Below, piece after piece: positions 15,200-23,278 of a stretch of 43,362 bases of DNA. Source of the DNA: Caulobacteraceae bacterium (GTDB lineage: Bacteria; Pseudomonadota; Alphaproteobacteria; Caulobacterales; Caulobacteraceae); NCBI GenBank assembly GCA_027487945.1, contig JAIYCQ010000046.1, forward strand, positions 1 through 43,362, written 5' to 3'. The position numbers and the translations under genes are program-made. A model generated the notes under the pieces. That model saw nothing but the letters and a program-made list of their open reading frames with translations. It had not been told where the DNA came from and did no database searches. Positions within the stretch are counted from its first letter, which is position 1. The number at the start of each line of letters is the position of its first letter.

Positions 15200-16237
15200 A
15201 TGACCCCGTATGACTCCAGCGCCGCGCCGACGCCAGCCGCCAGACAACCTCTGGTCGATGGTTTCGGGCGCACTGTCACCTACCTGCGGGTGTCGGTGAC
15301 CGACCGCTGCGACCTGCGCTGTGTCTACTGCATGGCCGAGCATATGACCTTCCTGCCCAAGGCGGAGGTGCTGACGCTCGAGGAGCTGGACCGGGTGTCC
15401 AGCGCCTTCATCGGTCTGGGCGTGCGCAAGCTGCGGCTGACCGGGGGCGAGCCGCTGGTTCGCAAGGGCTTTATGAGCCTGGTCGAGAGCCTGTCGCGCC
15501 ACCTGCGGTCCGGGGCGCTTGACGAGCTGACCCTGACCACCAACGGCACCCAGCTGGCCCGGTTCGCCGGCGACCTCGCCCGCCACGGCGTCAGACGGAT
15601 CAACGTCTCGCTGGACACGCTCAAGCCGGCCCTGTTCCGCACCCTGACGCGCGGCGGCGACGTGGCCGCGGTGATCGCCGGCATCGACGCGGCCCAGGCG
15701 GCGGGCATCGCGGTGAAGATCAACGCCGTGGCGCTTCGCGATGACAACGCCGCCGAGATCCCCGCGCTGATCCAGTGGGCCCATGGCCGGGGTCTGGACA
15801 TGACCCTGATCGAGACCATGCCCCTGGGCGAGGTCGAGGCCGACCGCACCGACCAGTTCCTGTCGTTGACCGAGGTGCGGCGCGCGCTGGCCAGCTACTG
15901 GACCCTGACCGACCTGCCGCTGAACACCGGCGGCCCGGCCCGCTATGTGCGGGTCGAGGAGACCGGCGGGCGGCTGGGCTTCATCACCCCGCTCAGCCAC
16001 AATTTCTGCGAGGCCTGCAACCGGGTGCGGCTGACCTGCACCGGCACCCTGCACACCTGCCTTGGGCGCGAGGACGCCAGCGACCTGCGGGCCGTGTTGC
16101 GCGCCGGGGCTGACGAGGCCCGGCTGGTGGAGGCGATCCGGCTGGCCGTCGACGCCAAGCCCCAGGGGCACGACTTCCAGATCACCCGCGACGCGGCCCC
16201 GGCCACCCGCCGTCACATGTCCACCACGGGGGGCTGA
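15200..16237 (+). CDS. moaA: GTP 3',8-cyclase MoaA
   Basis: This 345-residue radical-SAM enzyme catalyses the first step of molybdenum cofactor synthesis, converting GTP to the cyclic intermediate used by MoaC. The SAM-binding cluster is C37-x3-C41-x2-C44 (CDLRCVYC), followed by [13 protein letters not shown]. The second cluster motif is C270-x2-C273-x13-C287, with [14 protein letters not shown]. The protein ends in the usual GG. The 15 or so residues before the core are non-conserved. The ATG at 15200 lacks a clear ribosome site and may be leaderless or start a few codons later. It heads the moaA-D-E-B-C operon. Confidence 0.97.
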   Translation: MTPYDSSAAPTPAARQPLVDGFGRTVTYLRVSVTDRCDLRCVYCMAEHMTFLPKAEVLTLEELDRVSSAFIGLGVRKLRLTGGEPLVRKGFMSLVESLSRHLRSGALDELTLTTNGTQLARFAGDLARHGVRRINVSLDTLKPALFRTLTRGGDVAAVIAGIDAAQAAGIAVKINAVALRDDNAAEIPALIQWAHGRGLDMTLIETMPLGEVEADRTDQFLSLTEVRRALASYWTLTDLPLNTGGPARYVRVEETGGRLGFITPLSHNFCEACNRVRLTCTGTLHTCLGREDASDLRAVLRAGADEARLVEAIRLAVDAKPQGHDFQITRDAAPATRRHMSTTGG

Positions 16238-16238
16238 G

Positions 16239-16475
16239 ATGGCGCGGGTGCTGTTGTTCGGCCGCCTCGCCGACATCGCCGGCTGGCGCGAGCGCGTGGT
16301 GCCGGGCGCGAGCCTCACCGAGGTCCGGGCCGCGCTTTCGGCTGACGCAGACCTCGCCGAGGCGCTGGCGGGCAAGGGCGTGCAGGTCGCGGTCGACAAG
16401 GTCATCGTCCGCGGCGAGGCGGGGCTGACCGCGACGTCCGAGGTCGCTTTCATGCCGCCGATGAGCGGCGGATGA
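16239..16475 (+). CDS. moaD: molybdopterin synthase small subunit MoaD
   Basis: The 78-residue ubiquitin-fold protein ends in MSGG. The C-terminal Gly is thiocarboxylated and donates sulfur to precursor Z within the MoaD2-MoaE2 synthase. VLLFGRLADIAG at the start and EVAFMPPMSGG at the end are diagnostic. The ATG lies one base after the moaA stop. The last 11 bases before and over the stop are part of a tandem duplication (see 16461-16482). The activating enzyme MoeB is not in the window. Confidence 0.94.
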   Translation: MARVLLFGRLADIAGWRERVVPGASLTEVRAALSADADLAEALAGKGVQVAVDKVIVRGEAGLTATSEVAFMPPMSGG

Positions 16476-16482
16476 GCGGCGG
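16461..16482. repeat. 11-bp tandem duplication at moaD/moaE junction
   Basis: ATGAGCGGCGG occurs twice in tandem (16461-16471 and 16472-16482), followed by ATGAGCG, the moaE start. The first copy encodes MSG and most of the final Gly of MoaD. Without one copy, moaD stop and moaE start would overlap as ATGA, like the moaE-moaB junction. Confidence 0.85.
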
Positions 16483-16932
16483 ATGAGCGTCACCCTCCAG
16501 ACCGGACCTTTCGAGCCTGGCGCGCTGCTGACCGCCTTCAGCGCCGGCCGCACCGAGACCGGCGCCGTGGCCAGTTTCACGGGTCTGGCGCGGGCCGAAC
16601 AGGGCGGGACCGACATCCTGGAACTGGAAGCCTACCCCGGCCTCACCGACGCCGAGATCGCCCGCATCGCCCGGGAGGCGGCGGAGCGGTTCGGCCTTCA
16701 GGACTGGCTGATCGTCCACCGGATCGGCCGTATCGCGCCGGGCGAGGCCATCGTCTTCGTGGCCACGGCCAGCGCCCATCGCCGCGAGGCTTTCGAGGCC
16801 TGCGACTACCTGATGGACTACCTCAAGAGCCGCGCGCCCTTCTGGAAGAAGAGCCACGGGCCGGACGGCGCCCGCTGGATCGAGCCGACCGACCGCGATA
16901 GGACCGACGTCGAACGCTGGGAGACACCATGA
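16483..16932 (+). CDS. moaE: molybdopterin synthase large subunit MoaE
   Basis: The 149-residue catalytic subunit of molybdopterin synthase converts precursor Z to molybdopterin with MoaD-carried sulfur. GAVASFTGLAR, LELEAYPGLTDAEI, VHRIGRIAPGEAIVFVA and SAHRREAFEACDYLMDYLKSR are the conserved blocks. APFWKKSHGPDGARWIE near the end carries the catalytic lysines. The ATG follows the moaD stop by seven bases across the 11-bp duplication. Its stop overlaps the moaB start as ATGA. Confidence 0.96.
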   Translation: MSVTLQTGPFEPGALLTAFSAGRTETGAVASFTGLARAEQGGTDILELEAYPGLTDAEIARIAREAAERFGLQDWLIVHRIGRIAPGEAIVFVATASAHRREAFEACDYLMDYLKSRAPFWKKSHGPDGARWIEPTDRDRTDVERWETP

Positions 16933-17474
16933 CCATCACCATCGGCGGCAGGATCGACGAGACCCTGGCCGTGACGCCCGTCCGCGTGGCGGTGCTGACC
17001 ATCTCCGACACCCGCGACGAGGAGAGCGACACCTCCGGCCACCTGCTGGCCGGTCGGGTGACCTCGGCCGGGCATGAGCTGGCGGAGAAGCGGCTGGTCC
17101 CGGACGACGTCGACGCCATTCGCGCCCAGATCAACGCCTGGGTCGCCTCGGGGACCGTCGACGCCATCGTCACCACCGGCGGCACCGGCCTGACCGGCCG
17201 CGACGTGACGCCCGAGGCGGTGCGGCCGCTGCTGGACAAGGAGATCGACGGCTTCTCTGTGGTCTTCCACCTGGTCAGCTACCAGAGCGTGGGCCTGTCG
17301 ACGCTGCAGTCGCGGGCGCTGGCCGGGATCATCAAGGGTGTGTTCGTCTTCTGCCTGCCGGGCAGCAACGGGGCGGTGAAGGACGGCTGGGACAGGGTCA
17401 TCGCCGCCCAGCTCGACAGCCGTCACCGGCCCTGCAACATGGTCGAGCTGATGCCGAGGCTGCTGGAGTCGTGA
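16929..17474 (+). CDS. moaB: molybdopterin adenylyltransferase-like protein MoaB
   Basis: The 181-residue protein is of the MogA/MoaB fold. [37 protein letters not shown] and [15 protein letters not shown] are the conserved nucleotide and molybdopterin-binding blocks, including the TGGTG loop. MoaB or MogA proteins adenylylate molybdopterin before molybdenum insertion by MoeA. Since no mogA is seen here, MoaB may fill that role, though which of the two is active cannot be judged from sequence. It overlaps both neighbours by four bases (ATGA and GTGA). Confidence 0.93.
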   Translation: MTITIGGRIDETLAVTPVRVAVLTISDTRDEESDTSGHLLAGRVTSAGHELAEKRLVPDDVDAIRAQINAWVASGTVDAIVTTGGTGLTGRDVTPEAVRPLLDKEIDGFSVVFHLVSYQSVGLSTLQSRALAGIIKGVFVFCLPGSNGAVKDGWDRVIAAQLDSRHRPCNMVELMPRLLES

Positions 17475-17941
17475 GCCGGCTCACCCACATCGACGACCAG
17501 GGCCGCGCCCGGATGGTCGACGTCACCGGAAAGCCCGACACGGTGCGCGAGGCGGTGGCCACCGGCCTGGTGCGGATGGAGGCGGCGACCCGCGACCTCG
17601 CCCTGTCCGGCGACGCGAAGAAGGGCGATGTCCGCGCCACGGCCGAGATCGCCGGGGTGATGGCCGCCAAACAGACCTCCAGCCTCATCCCCCTCTGCCA
17701 CCCGTTGGCCCTGTCGAAGGTCGAGGTGGCGGTGGAGCCGCACGCCGAGGGTCTGGCCGTGACCGCCCGGGTGAAGACCACCGGCCCGACGGGCGTGGAG
17801 ATGGAGGCCCTGACGGCGGTCTCGGTCGCCTGCCTGACGATCTACGACATGCTCAAGGCGGCGGACAAAGCCATGGTCATCGACGCCGTGCGGCTGGAAA
17901 CCAAGACCGGCGGCAAGTCCGGCGACTGGGTCAGGCCGTAA
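17471..17941 (+). CDS. moaC: cyclic pyranopterin monophosphate synthase MoaC
   Basis: The 156-residue enzyme converts the MoaA product to cyclic pyranopterin monophosphate (precursor Z). [47 protein letters not shown] and [23 protein letters not shown] are the family blocks; GDW near the end is also conserved. Length is normal. The GTG start overlaps the moaB stop. Its 3' end overlaps the convergent xdhC end by 11 bases, so there is no room for a terminator between them. Confidence 0.96.
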   Translation: MSRLTHIDDQGRARMVDVTGKPDTVREAVATGLVRMEAATRDLALSGDAKKGDVRATAEIAGVMAAKQTSSLIPLCHPLALSKVEVAVEPHAEGLAVTARVKTTGPTGVEMEALTAVSVACLTIYDMLKAADKAMVIDAVRLETKTGGKSGDWVRP

Positions 17942-18905
17942 CCGCCGCGGCAGCCGGGACGCCCGTCAGGCTGTAGCGAACGGCGATCACCTCGCCGATC
18001 GTGGCCACCGCCACCTCCCAGGGCGATTTGCCGCCCAGGTCGAGTCCGATCGGCGCGCGAAGCTTCGCAAGGTCGCGGTCGGCAAGGCCGGCGGCTTTCA
18101 GCCGCTCCAGCCGTTCGGGCAGCCGCCGCCGCGCGCCGAGCAGGCCGACGTAGGGGGCCGGCGAGGGCAGGGCCGACATCAGGGCGGCGTGGTCCAGATC
18201 GATGTCATGGCCGCAGATCGCCACCGCGCTCCAGGCGTCGAGGCCGATGGCGGCCAGGGCCTCGCCGGGCTCGTCGCGACGATAGGCGACCCCGGACAAT
18301 GGCGGCGGGGTCGAGGGCCCTCGCGGTCGGATCAGGGTGGTCTCCAGTCCCGACTGCGCGCCCAGCGCGGCGATGGCCATGGCGGTCGGGTCGCCGCCGA
18401 GCACGGCCAGCCTCCAGACCGGTTCCTGCCGGACCACCACGGCGCCGGGCCAGACGGCGCTGTCGGTATCGCCGCAGACTCTGCGCCGGCCGTCGCTGAT
18501 CCAGACCGAGGGGCGTCGGGCGTCCATGCGGGCCAACAGTTCTGCCGCCGCCGGGTCGCCGGGGGTCACGCGCTCGACGAGGATCTCGATGCGGGCGCCG
18601 CAGAGCAACCGGATATCGGGCCAGGGGCTGCCGGCGCCGTAAACCAGCCGTCGGGGCTCTCCATCGCTCAGACAGGCGGCGGCATGGACCGCCACATCAC
18701 CCTCGACACAGCCGCCCGACAGAAAGCCGGAGACCAGGCCCTCGCCGAACACCATCTGGGTTCCGACCGGGCGCGGGCCGCCGCCGTCCAGGGCCGCGAT
18801 GGTGGCCAGCGCTGCAGGCCGGCCAGCCTGCAGCAGGCGGCGCAGGGCCGGCCGCTGGTCATCGCGGAGGCCGTAGTCCGGCCAGTCGGGAAGGCGCTCG
18901 AGCAT
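17931..18905 (-). CDS. xdhC: XdhC-family molybdenum cofactor chaperone
   Basis: The 324-residue cytoplasmic protein has an N-terminal XdhC/CoxI domain ([19 protein letters not shown], then [14 protein letters not shown]). Its C-terminal Rossmann domain carries [32 protein letters not shown] and [22 protein letters not shown]. XdhC binds the mature cofactor, helps add the terminal sulfido ligand and delivers it to xanthine-oxidase-family apoenzymes. IorB, 4.5 kb away, is the obvious client. The 100-base gap upstream separates it from the divergent aminotransferase-like gene. Confidence 0.92.
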   Translation of the reverse strand: MLERLPDWPDYGLRDDQRPALRRLLQAGRPAALATIAALDGGGPRPVGTQMVFGEGLVSGFLSGGCVEGDVAVHAAACLSDGEPRRLVYGAGSPWPDIRLLCGARIEILVERVTPGDPAAAELLARMDARRPSVWISDGRRRVCGDTDSAVWPGAVVVRQEPVWRLAVLGGDPTAMAIAALGAQSGLETTLIRPRGPSTPPPLSGVAYRRDEPGEALAAIGLDAWSAVAICGHDIDLDHAALMSALPSPAPYVGLLGARRRLPERLERLKAAGLADRDLAKLRAPIGLDLGGKSPWEVAVATIGEVIAVRYSLTGVPAAAAVTA

Positions 18906-19005
18906 CGGCCCAGATTAACCCCTGCGAAACGGTCTCGATACCGCTTCCTTAAGTATCTCGGGCGCATGGTTATCCTCGATTTCACCACGAAGCCGGGATC
19001 CCTGG

Positions 19006-20049
19006 ATGGGCCGCGCCGCCTTTCTTGTTTCGCCACCGGCCCCCCGCGGGGGGCCGCGCCTGCGCGCCCAGGGCTGCCGCCTGTGGGACGCGGACGGGGT
19101 CGAGCGGCTGGACTTCGACATGGCCGGGGCCGCCGCCCTGCTGGGTCATGCCCATCCTCTCGTCGAGGCTGCCGTCGCCGACAATCGCGCCACGCTTCAC
19201 GACGCCCACGCCGCGCTGTCGGCCATGCTGCCCCGCGCCCCGCGCGTGCGGTTCACGGCGGACGAGGCCCAGGCCCTGCCGGCCGCTATCGATGCCGCGC
19301 GCCGGGTCACCGGTCGCCGCCGCGCTGCGGTCTGGGACGCCTCGGCCGGGGTGTTCGGCGGGGCCGGCGACGTCGCCGCCATCGTCGTGGACCCGCTGGG
19401 CGCGCGACCCGCCGACCTGATCGCGGCCCGCAGGGACGCCGATGCCTGCGGCGCGGTGCTGATCTTCGACGAGGGCCTGTCCGGCTTCCGGGTGCATGAG
19501 CGCGGGGCCCAGGGCCTGTCCGGCGTCGCCCCCGACCTGGCGGTCTTCGGGGCCCAGATCGCCAACGGCCGGCCGCTCGGCGCCGTGGCCGGACGCCCGG
19601 ACCTGATCAGCGCCCTCGACGAGGACGACCTGCCGCCGCCCCGCCCGGACGCCATCGCCGCGGCCACCGCGACCCTGACCCTGCTGGCCCGCTCGCCCGT
19701 CGCCCCCCACATCGGCGTGCTCGGCGCCGAGCTCCAGGCCGAGGTGGCCCGGCTGGCCGACGCCTGCACCGCCGCCCGCAGCTTCGCCCTGGCCGGCGAT
19801 CCGTCCCTGCCCACGCCGCTGTTCGGCGCGCCCTGGCTCGAGGGCCTGTGGCTTCGCCAGATGGCCGCCCGCGGCCTCGGCGTCGTCGGTCCTCACGCCC
19901 TCAGCGCCGCCCACGGCGAGCCCGAGCTCGCCTGCCTGATCGCGGCCTATGCCCGTATCCTGCCGATGATGGTGGACGAAGCCCGCCCGCGCCCCGCCGC
20001 GGACCGTGGCGTCTTCCTCCTGTCGGCCCGTCCAGAAGGACTCGCATGA
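19006..20049 (+). CDS. class-III aminotransferase (HemL-like) homologue lacking the PLP lysine
   Basis: The 347-residue protein is clearly related to glutamate-1-semialdehyde aminomutase-type enzymes: RLWDADGVERLDF with LLGHAHPLVEAA at the start, and VLIFDEGLSGFRV with PDLAVFGAQIANGRPLGAVAGR in the middle. D155, which would touch the PLP ring nitrogen, is kept. The Schiff-base lysine of the usual FGK-I-x-N/G-G motif is A183. The phosphate-binding NSGTEA stretch reads TADEAQ (84-89). The block with the YHG stacking motif is missing, which explains the length (relatives have about 430). It is open throughout with normal composition, and its stop overlaps the next start as ATGA. It is probably a pseudoenzyme or does new chemistry. 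The start at 19006 agrees with where homology begins. Confidence 0.75.
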   Translation: MGRAAFLVSPPAPRGGPRLRAQGCRLWDADGVERLDFDMAGAAALLGHAHPLVEAAVADNRATLHDAHAALSAMLPRAPRVRFTADEAQALPAAIDAARRVTGRRRAAVWDASAGVFGGAGDVAAIVVDPLGARPADLIAARRDADACGAVLIFDEGLSGFRVHERGAQGLSGVAPDLAVFGAQIANGRPLGAVAGRPDLISALDEDDLPPPRPDAIAAATATLTLLARSPVAPHIGVLGAELQAEVARLADACTAARSFALAGDPSLPTPLFGAPWLEGLWLRQMAARGLGVVGPHALSAAHGEPELACLIAAYARILPMMVDEARPRPAADRGVFLLSARPEGLA

Positions 20050-20921
20050 CGCCTGTACTGTCCAAGCTCGGCCTGGGGTCGTCCCAGTTCGTGCCCGGGG
20101 GCTCGACGCCGCCGCGCGGCCGCTCGCCCGAGGCCGAGGCGCGCGACATCCTCACCATCGCCGGTCGCGCGGGCCTTGGCGTGTTCGACGCGTCCGGGTC
20201 CTGGGGCAGGGCCGAGACCCTGCTGGGCGACCTGATGCCGCGTCCGGTGCCGTTCCGCGTCGTGATCGGGTCAGTGCGACCCGACCGTGGCCCCGACTTC
20301 GTCGAGGGCGAGGCCCGCGCCAGCCTGGCGCGGCTGGCCATCGAGCGCGCCGACGCGATCGTGGTGCCGATGGTCTCCGACCTGTTCGGCCCGCAGGGCG
20401 AAGCCATGTGGACCCGGCTGCGCCAGATGAAGGACGCCGGCCTGTTCAAGCGGATCGGCGTCGCCGTCCATGCCTCGGATGATCCGGTCGGCGTCGCCCG
20501 CCGGTTCCGTCCTGACCTGATCCAGGCGCCGGGCTCCCTGCTCGACCAGCGCATGCTGGCCGACGGCACGCTGGAGCGGATCGCCGGGATGGGCATCGAG
20601 GTGCAGCTGCGCTCGATCTTCCTCAATGGCCTGCTGTTCCTGCCGATCGACCGTATCCCCGGCCAGCTCAAGAGCGCCACGCGGGGCCTGTCGAAGGTGC
20701 GCCGGATGATCGCCGAGGGGCGCAGCGACCCGCTGCAGGCCGCGCTCGGCTTCGCGCTGTCGCGTCCGGAGGCCAGCACCGTGCTGGTCAACGTCCATTC
20801 CGCCGCCGAGCTGTCTGCGGTCATCGCCGCCGCCTCCAGCCCGCCGCCCGATCTCGACTGGAACGAGATGGCCCTCGACGACGAGGTGGTCCTCGATCCC
20901 CGCAGGTGGGCCGCCGCCTAA
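20046..20921 (+). CDS. aldo/keto reductase homologue with altered catalytic tetrad
   Basis: The 291-residue TIM-barrel protein resembles the aldo/keto reductase group encoded beside SpsF-type genes. RFRPDLIQAPGSLLDQRML and RSIFLNGLLFL match that group well. Of the catalytic tetrad, only the Asp is left (D48 in GVFDAS). The Tyr of the usual AYGxSE motif is W53 (SWGRAE), the Lys of the TK strand is G75 (VVIGSV), and the His of the LLLH strand is P108 (IVVPMV). NADPH-dependent reduction by the known mechanism is therefore unlikely. The ATG overlaps the preceding stop by four bases. It lies between two other altered sugar-enzyme homologues. Confidence 0.75.
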   Translation: MTPVLSKLGLGSSQFVPGGSTPPRGRSPEAEARDILTIAGRAGLGVFDASGSWGRAETLLGDLMPRPVPFRVVIGSVRPDRGPDFVEGEARASLARLAIERADAIVVPMVSDLFGPQGEAMWTRLRQMKDAGLFKRIGVAVHASDDPVGVARRFRPDLIQAPGSLLDQRMLADGTLERIAGMGIEVQLRSIFLNGLLFLPIDRIPGQLKSATRGLSKVRRMIAEGRSDPLQAALGFALSRPEASTVLVNVHSAAELSAVIAAASSPPPDLDWNEMALDDEVVLDPRRWAAA

Positions 20922-20961
20922 GGCGCGCGCGGTCCGGCAAACGCTCAGAAGGAGCAGCGCC

Positions 20962-21666
20962 ATGATCCTCACCATCATCCAGGCCCGGATGGGTTCCAAG
21001 CGGCTGCCGGGCAAGGCGCTCGCTTCGTTGCATGGCCAGCCGATGATCTGGCGCCAGCTCGAGCGGCTCCGCGCCGGCCGCTGCCCGACCAAGGTCGTCG
21101 TGGCCACCAGTTGCGAAGCCGCCGACGACGCCCTGGCCGCCTGGCTGGTGTCGAAGGGCCAGACCGTATTCCGCGGCGCCCCGACCGACCTGCTCGACCG
21201 GTTCGCCCGCTGCGCCGCCTCGGCCGGACCGGTCAGCCATGTGGTGCGGATCAAGGGCGACCAGCCCTTCGTCGACAGCCGCATCGTCGACGAGGCCATC
21301 CGCCTGGCGCTGGCCAGCGGCGCCGACTACGTCTCCAACCGGGAGCCGGCCAGCTATCCCATGGGCATGGAGGTCGAGGTTGTGACCGCCCGCGCCCTGC
21401 AGGCCGTAGCCGACGCCCCGCGTGAGACCCTCGCCCGGGTGTCGCCCACCGCCGCCATTCGCGCCGATCCGGACCGTTTCCGCCAGGCTGCCTTCCGCTG
21501 CGGCCAGGACCACGCCCGCCTCGACTGGCGGGTCAAGACCGCCGCCGACCTCGGCTTCGCCCGCTCGGTCTATGCGGCGCTCTATCCGTCGGACCCGCAG
21601 TTCGGGATGGAAGACGTCCTCGACCTGGTCGGCGGCGGCGTCGACCTGGGGCGCTACGCGGCGTAG
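20962..21666 (+). CDS. SpsF-type cytidylyltransferase homologue
   Basis: The 234-residue protein matches the SpsF/CMP-sugar synthetase-like family (COG1861). IIQARMGSKRLPGKAL at the start is the nucleotide-binding loop, VVVATSCEAADDAL, VFRGAPTDLLDRF and RIKGDQPFVD follow, and YPMGMEVEV is in place. The first metal Asp (D100) is kept. The second, expected in a TVDTPEDL-like motif, seems to be K192 (RVKTAADL), and the usual E-H-V-T-P reads ARVSP. It may therefore bind but not activate a nucleotide; this is less certain than for its two neighbours. A strong AAGGAG lies before the ATG. A short hairpin (GCTAC/GTAGC at 21653-21667) spans its stop, four bases from the convergent gene. Confidence 0.72.
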   Translation: MILTIIQARMGSKRLPGKALASLHGQPMIWRQLERLRAGRCPTKVVVATSCEAADDALAAWLVSKGQTVFRGAPTDLLDRFARCAASAGPVSHVVRIKGDQPFVDSRIVDEAIRLALASGADYVSNREPASYPMGMEVEVVTARALQAVADAPRETLARVSPTAAIRADPDRFRQAAFRCGQDHARLDWRVKTAADLGFARSVYAALYPSDPQFGMEDVLDLVGGGVDLGRYAA

Positions 21667-21670
21667 CCGG

Positions 21671-21985
21671 TCACGCTGCGACGTAGAGCCAGGCCCGTCG
21701 ACCGGACGCGAGGATCACCTCGACGCGCCTGTACTCCTCGCCTTCATAGGCGTCGGCCCGGGCGAGATCGTCCGGCGTGAGCCGGTAGAGCTGACCCTGC
21801 AGGTCGACGGCGGGATCCGGCTCGGCCATCGGATAGACCTGACCGTCAATCAGGATTTGACCGCGCCGCCAGCCTGTCAGGCTGTCGGGGTCGCCGCGCA
21901 GCGCTCGTCCGAAGACCGACTGCTGGATCGCGGCGTCGCGAAGGGTGCCATAGGCGAACAGGCTCACATCCGCCGGCTCGCCCAT
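21671..21985 (-). CDS. gamma-glutamylcyclotransferase-like (AIG2/GGCT) protein
   Basis: The 104-residue protein has LFAYGTLRD at residues 9-17, the substrate loop of the GGCT fold, and DAYEGEEYRRVEV near residues 78-90, which contains the usual catalytic Glu. Such small proteins cleave gamma-glutamyl amino acids or amines to 5-oxoproline; the real substrate here is unknown. It is four bases downstream of ald on the same strand and so probably shares its transcript. Confidence 0.85.
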   Translation of the reverse strand: MGEPADVSLFAYGTLRDAAIQQSVFGRALRGDPDSLTGWRRGQILIDGQVYPMAEPDPAVDLQGQLYRLTPDDLARADAYEGEEYRRVEVILASGRRAWLYVAA

Positions 21986-21989
21986 GGCC

Positions 21990-23105
21990 CTACTTCACCC
22001 AGGCGTTGAACGGGTCGACGAACGGCTTGCCCAGCGCCTCGGCCACGGCCGGGTGGGTCAACTCGCCCTTCAGAACGTTCAGGCCCCGCGCCAGGTGCGG
22101 GTCCTTCTCCAGCGCCTTGAGCCCGTGGTCGGCCAGGGCCAGGCCGAAGGGCAGGGTGGCGTTGCCCAGGGCCTCTGACGAGGTGCGCGGCGCCGCGCCG
22201 GGCATGTTGGCCACGCAGTAGTGGACGACGCCGTCGACGGTGTAGGTCGGCTCGGCGTGGGTGGTCGGATGGCTGGTCTCGAAACAGCCGCCCTGGTCGA
22301 TGGAGACATCGACCAGCACCGAACCGGGCTTCATCCGCTGCAGATGCTCGCGCTTGACCAGCTTGGGCGCGGCGGCGCCGGCGGTCAGGACCGCGCCGAT
22401 GACCACATCGGCCTTGAGGATCTCGTCCTCGACGGCGTCCAGGGTCGAGTAGCGGGTCAGGACCCGGCCCATGAAGATGTCGTCCAGCTCCCGCATGCGC
22501 GGAATCGACCGCTCCAGCACCACCACCTCGGCGTTCAGACCCATGGCCATGCGGGCGGCGTTCATGCCGACCACGCCGCCGCCCAGCACCGCCACGCGGG
22601 CCGGGGCCACGCCGGGCACGCCGCAGAGCAGCAGGCCCATGCCGCCATTGTGCTTCAGCAGGGTCTCGGCGGCCGAGAAGACCGCGATCCGGCCGGCGAC
22701 TTCGGACATCGGCGCCAGCAGCGGCAGGCCGCCCCGGGCGTCGGTGACGGTCTCATAGGCGATGGCCGCGCAGCCGGACTTCAGCAGGCCCTCGGTCTGG
22801 GCGGGATCGGGCGCCAGATGCAGGTAGGTGAACAGGATGTGGCGCGGCTCCAGCTTCTCCCACTCGACCTTCTGCGGCTCCTTGACCTTGATGATCATCT
22901 CGCAGGCCTGGAAGACCTCGACCGCGTCGACGGCGATCTTCGCGCCGGCCCGGCGGAAGGCGTCGTCGTTGTAGCCGGCGCCCAGGCCGGCGCCGGCCTC
23001 GACCAGGACCTCGTGGCCGCGGGCGACGTATTCGCGGACCGCGGTCGGGGTAAGTCCGACCCGGTGCTCGCCCGGTTTGATCTCCGCAGGAACTCCTACG
23101 CGCAT
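21990..23105 (-). CDS. ald: alanine dehydrogenase
   Basis: The 371-residue enzyme interconverts L-alanine with pyruvate and ammonia using NAD. MRVGVPAEIKPGEHRVGLTP at the start is the family signature. IKVKEPQ holds the catalytic Lys, YLHLAPD the substrate His, VAVLGGGVVGMNAARMA the NAD Rossmann loop, and LVDVSIDQGGCFETS the catalytic Asp. Length and ends are normal. The ATG lies 173 bases from the divergent alpha-2-macroglobulin gene. The gene is followed closely by the gamma-glutamylcyclotransferase-like gene. Confidence 0.97.
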   Translation of the reverse strand: MRVGVPAEIKPGEHRVGLTPTAVREYVARGHEVLVEAGAGLGAGYNDDAFRRAGAKIAVDAVEVFQACEMIIKVKEPQKVEWEKLEPRHILFTYLHLAPDPAQTEGLLKSGCAAIAYETVTDARGGLPLLAPMSEVAGRIAVFSAAETLLKHNGGMGLLLCGVPGVAPARVAVLGGGVVGMNAARMAMGLNAEVVVLERSIPRMRELDDIFMGRVLTRYSTLDAVEDEILKADVVIGAVLTAGAAAPKLVKREHLQRMKPGSVLVDVSIDQGGCFETSHPTTHAEPTYTVDGVVHYCVANMPGAAPRTSSEALGNATLPFGLALADHGLKALEKDPHLARGLNVLKGELTHPAVAEALGKPFVDPFNAWVK

Positions 23106-23214
23106 GGCCGTTTCCCTCTGGCGGTTGTTTGGCGGGGGAATGTCCCGCTGATGACGTTAGGTCAAGCACGATCTTGCCGCAACTCGCCCGTCGGGGGAGT
23201 TCACAGACCGCGGA

Positions 23215-23244
23215 TTGACCACTCCGGGGGGTTGGGCTCACATC
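23215..23244 (+). promoter_or_regulatory. candidate promoter for the alpha-2-macroglobulin operon
   Basis: TTGACC at 23215-23220 and GCTCACATC at 23236-23244 are 15 bases apart. They resemble the Caulobacter housekeeping elements (TTGACGS and GCTANAWC, usually 10-14 bases apart). The ATG is 34 bases further on. The match is partial and based on sequence only. Confidence 0.35.
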
Positions 23245-23278
23245 ATGGTTAAAGTACCGACTGCGGGGAGAACCGGCC

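Noticed and set aside
18914..18929. CtrA-like site before the aminotransferase-like gene
   Set aside because: TTAACCCCTGCGAAAC has only one good half-site.
19006..20049. Calling the aminotransferase homologue hemL or a pseudogene
   Set aside because: It lacks the PLP lysine, so hemL would be wrong. It is an intact frame with normal codon use and coupled neighbours, so pseudogene is not supported either.
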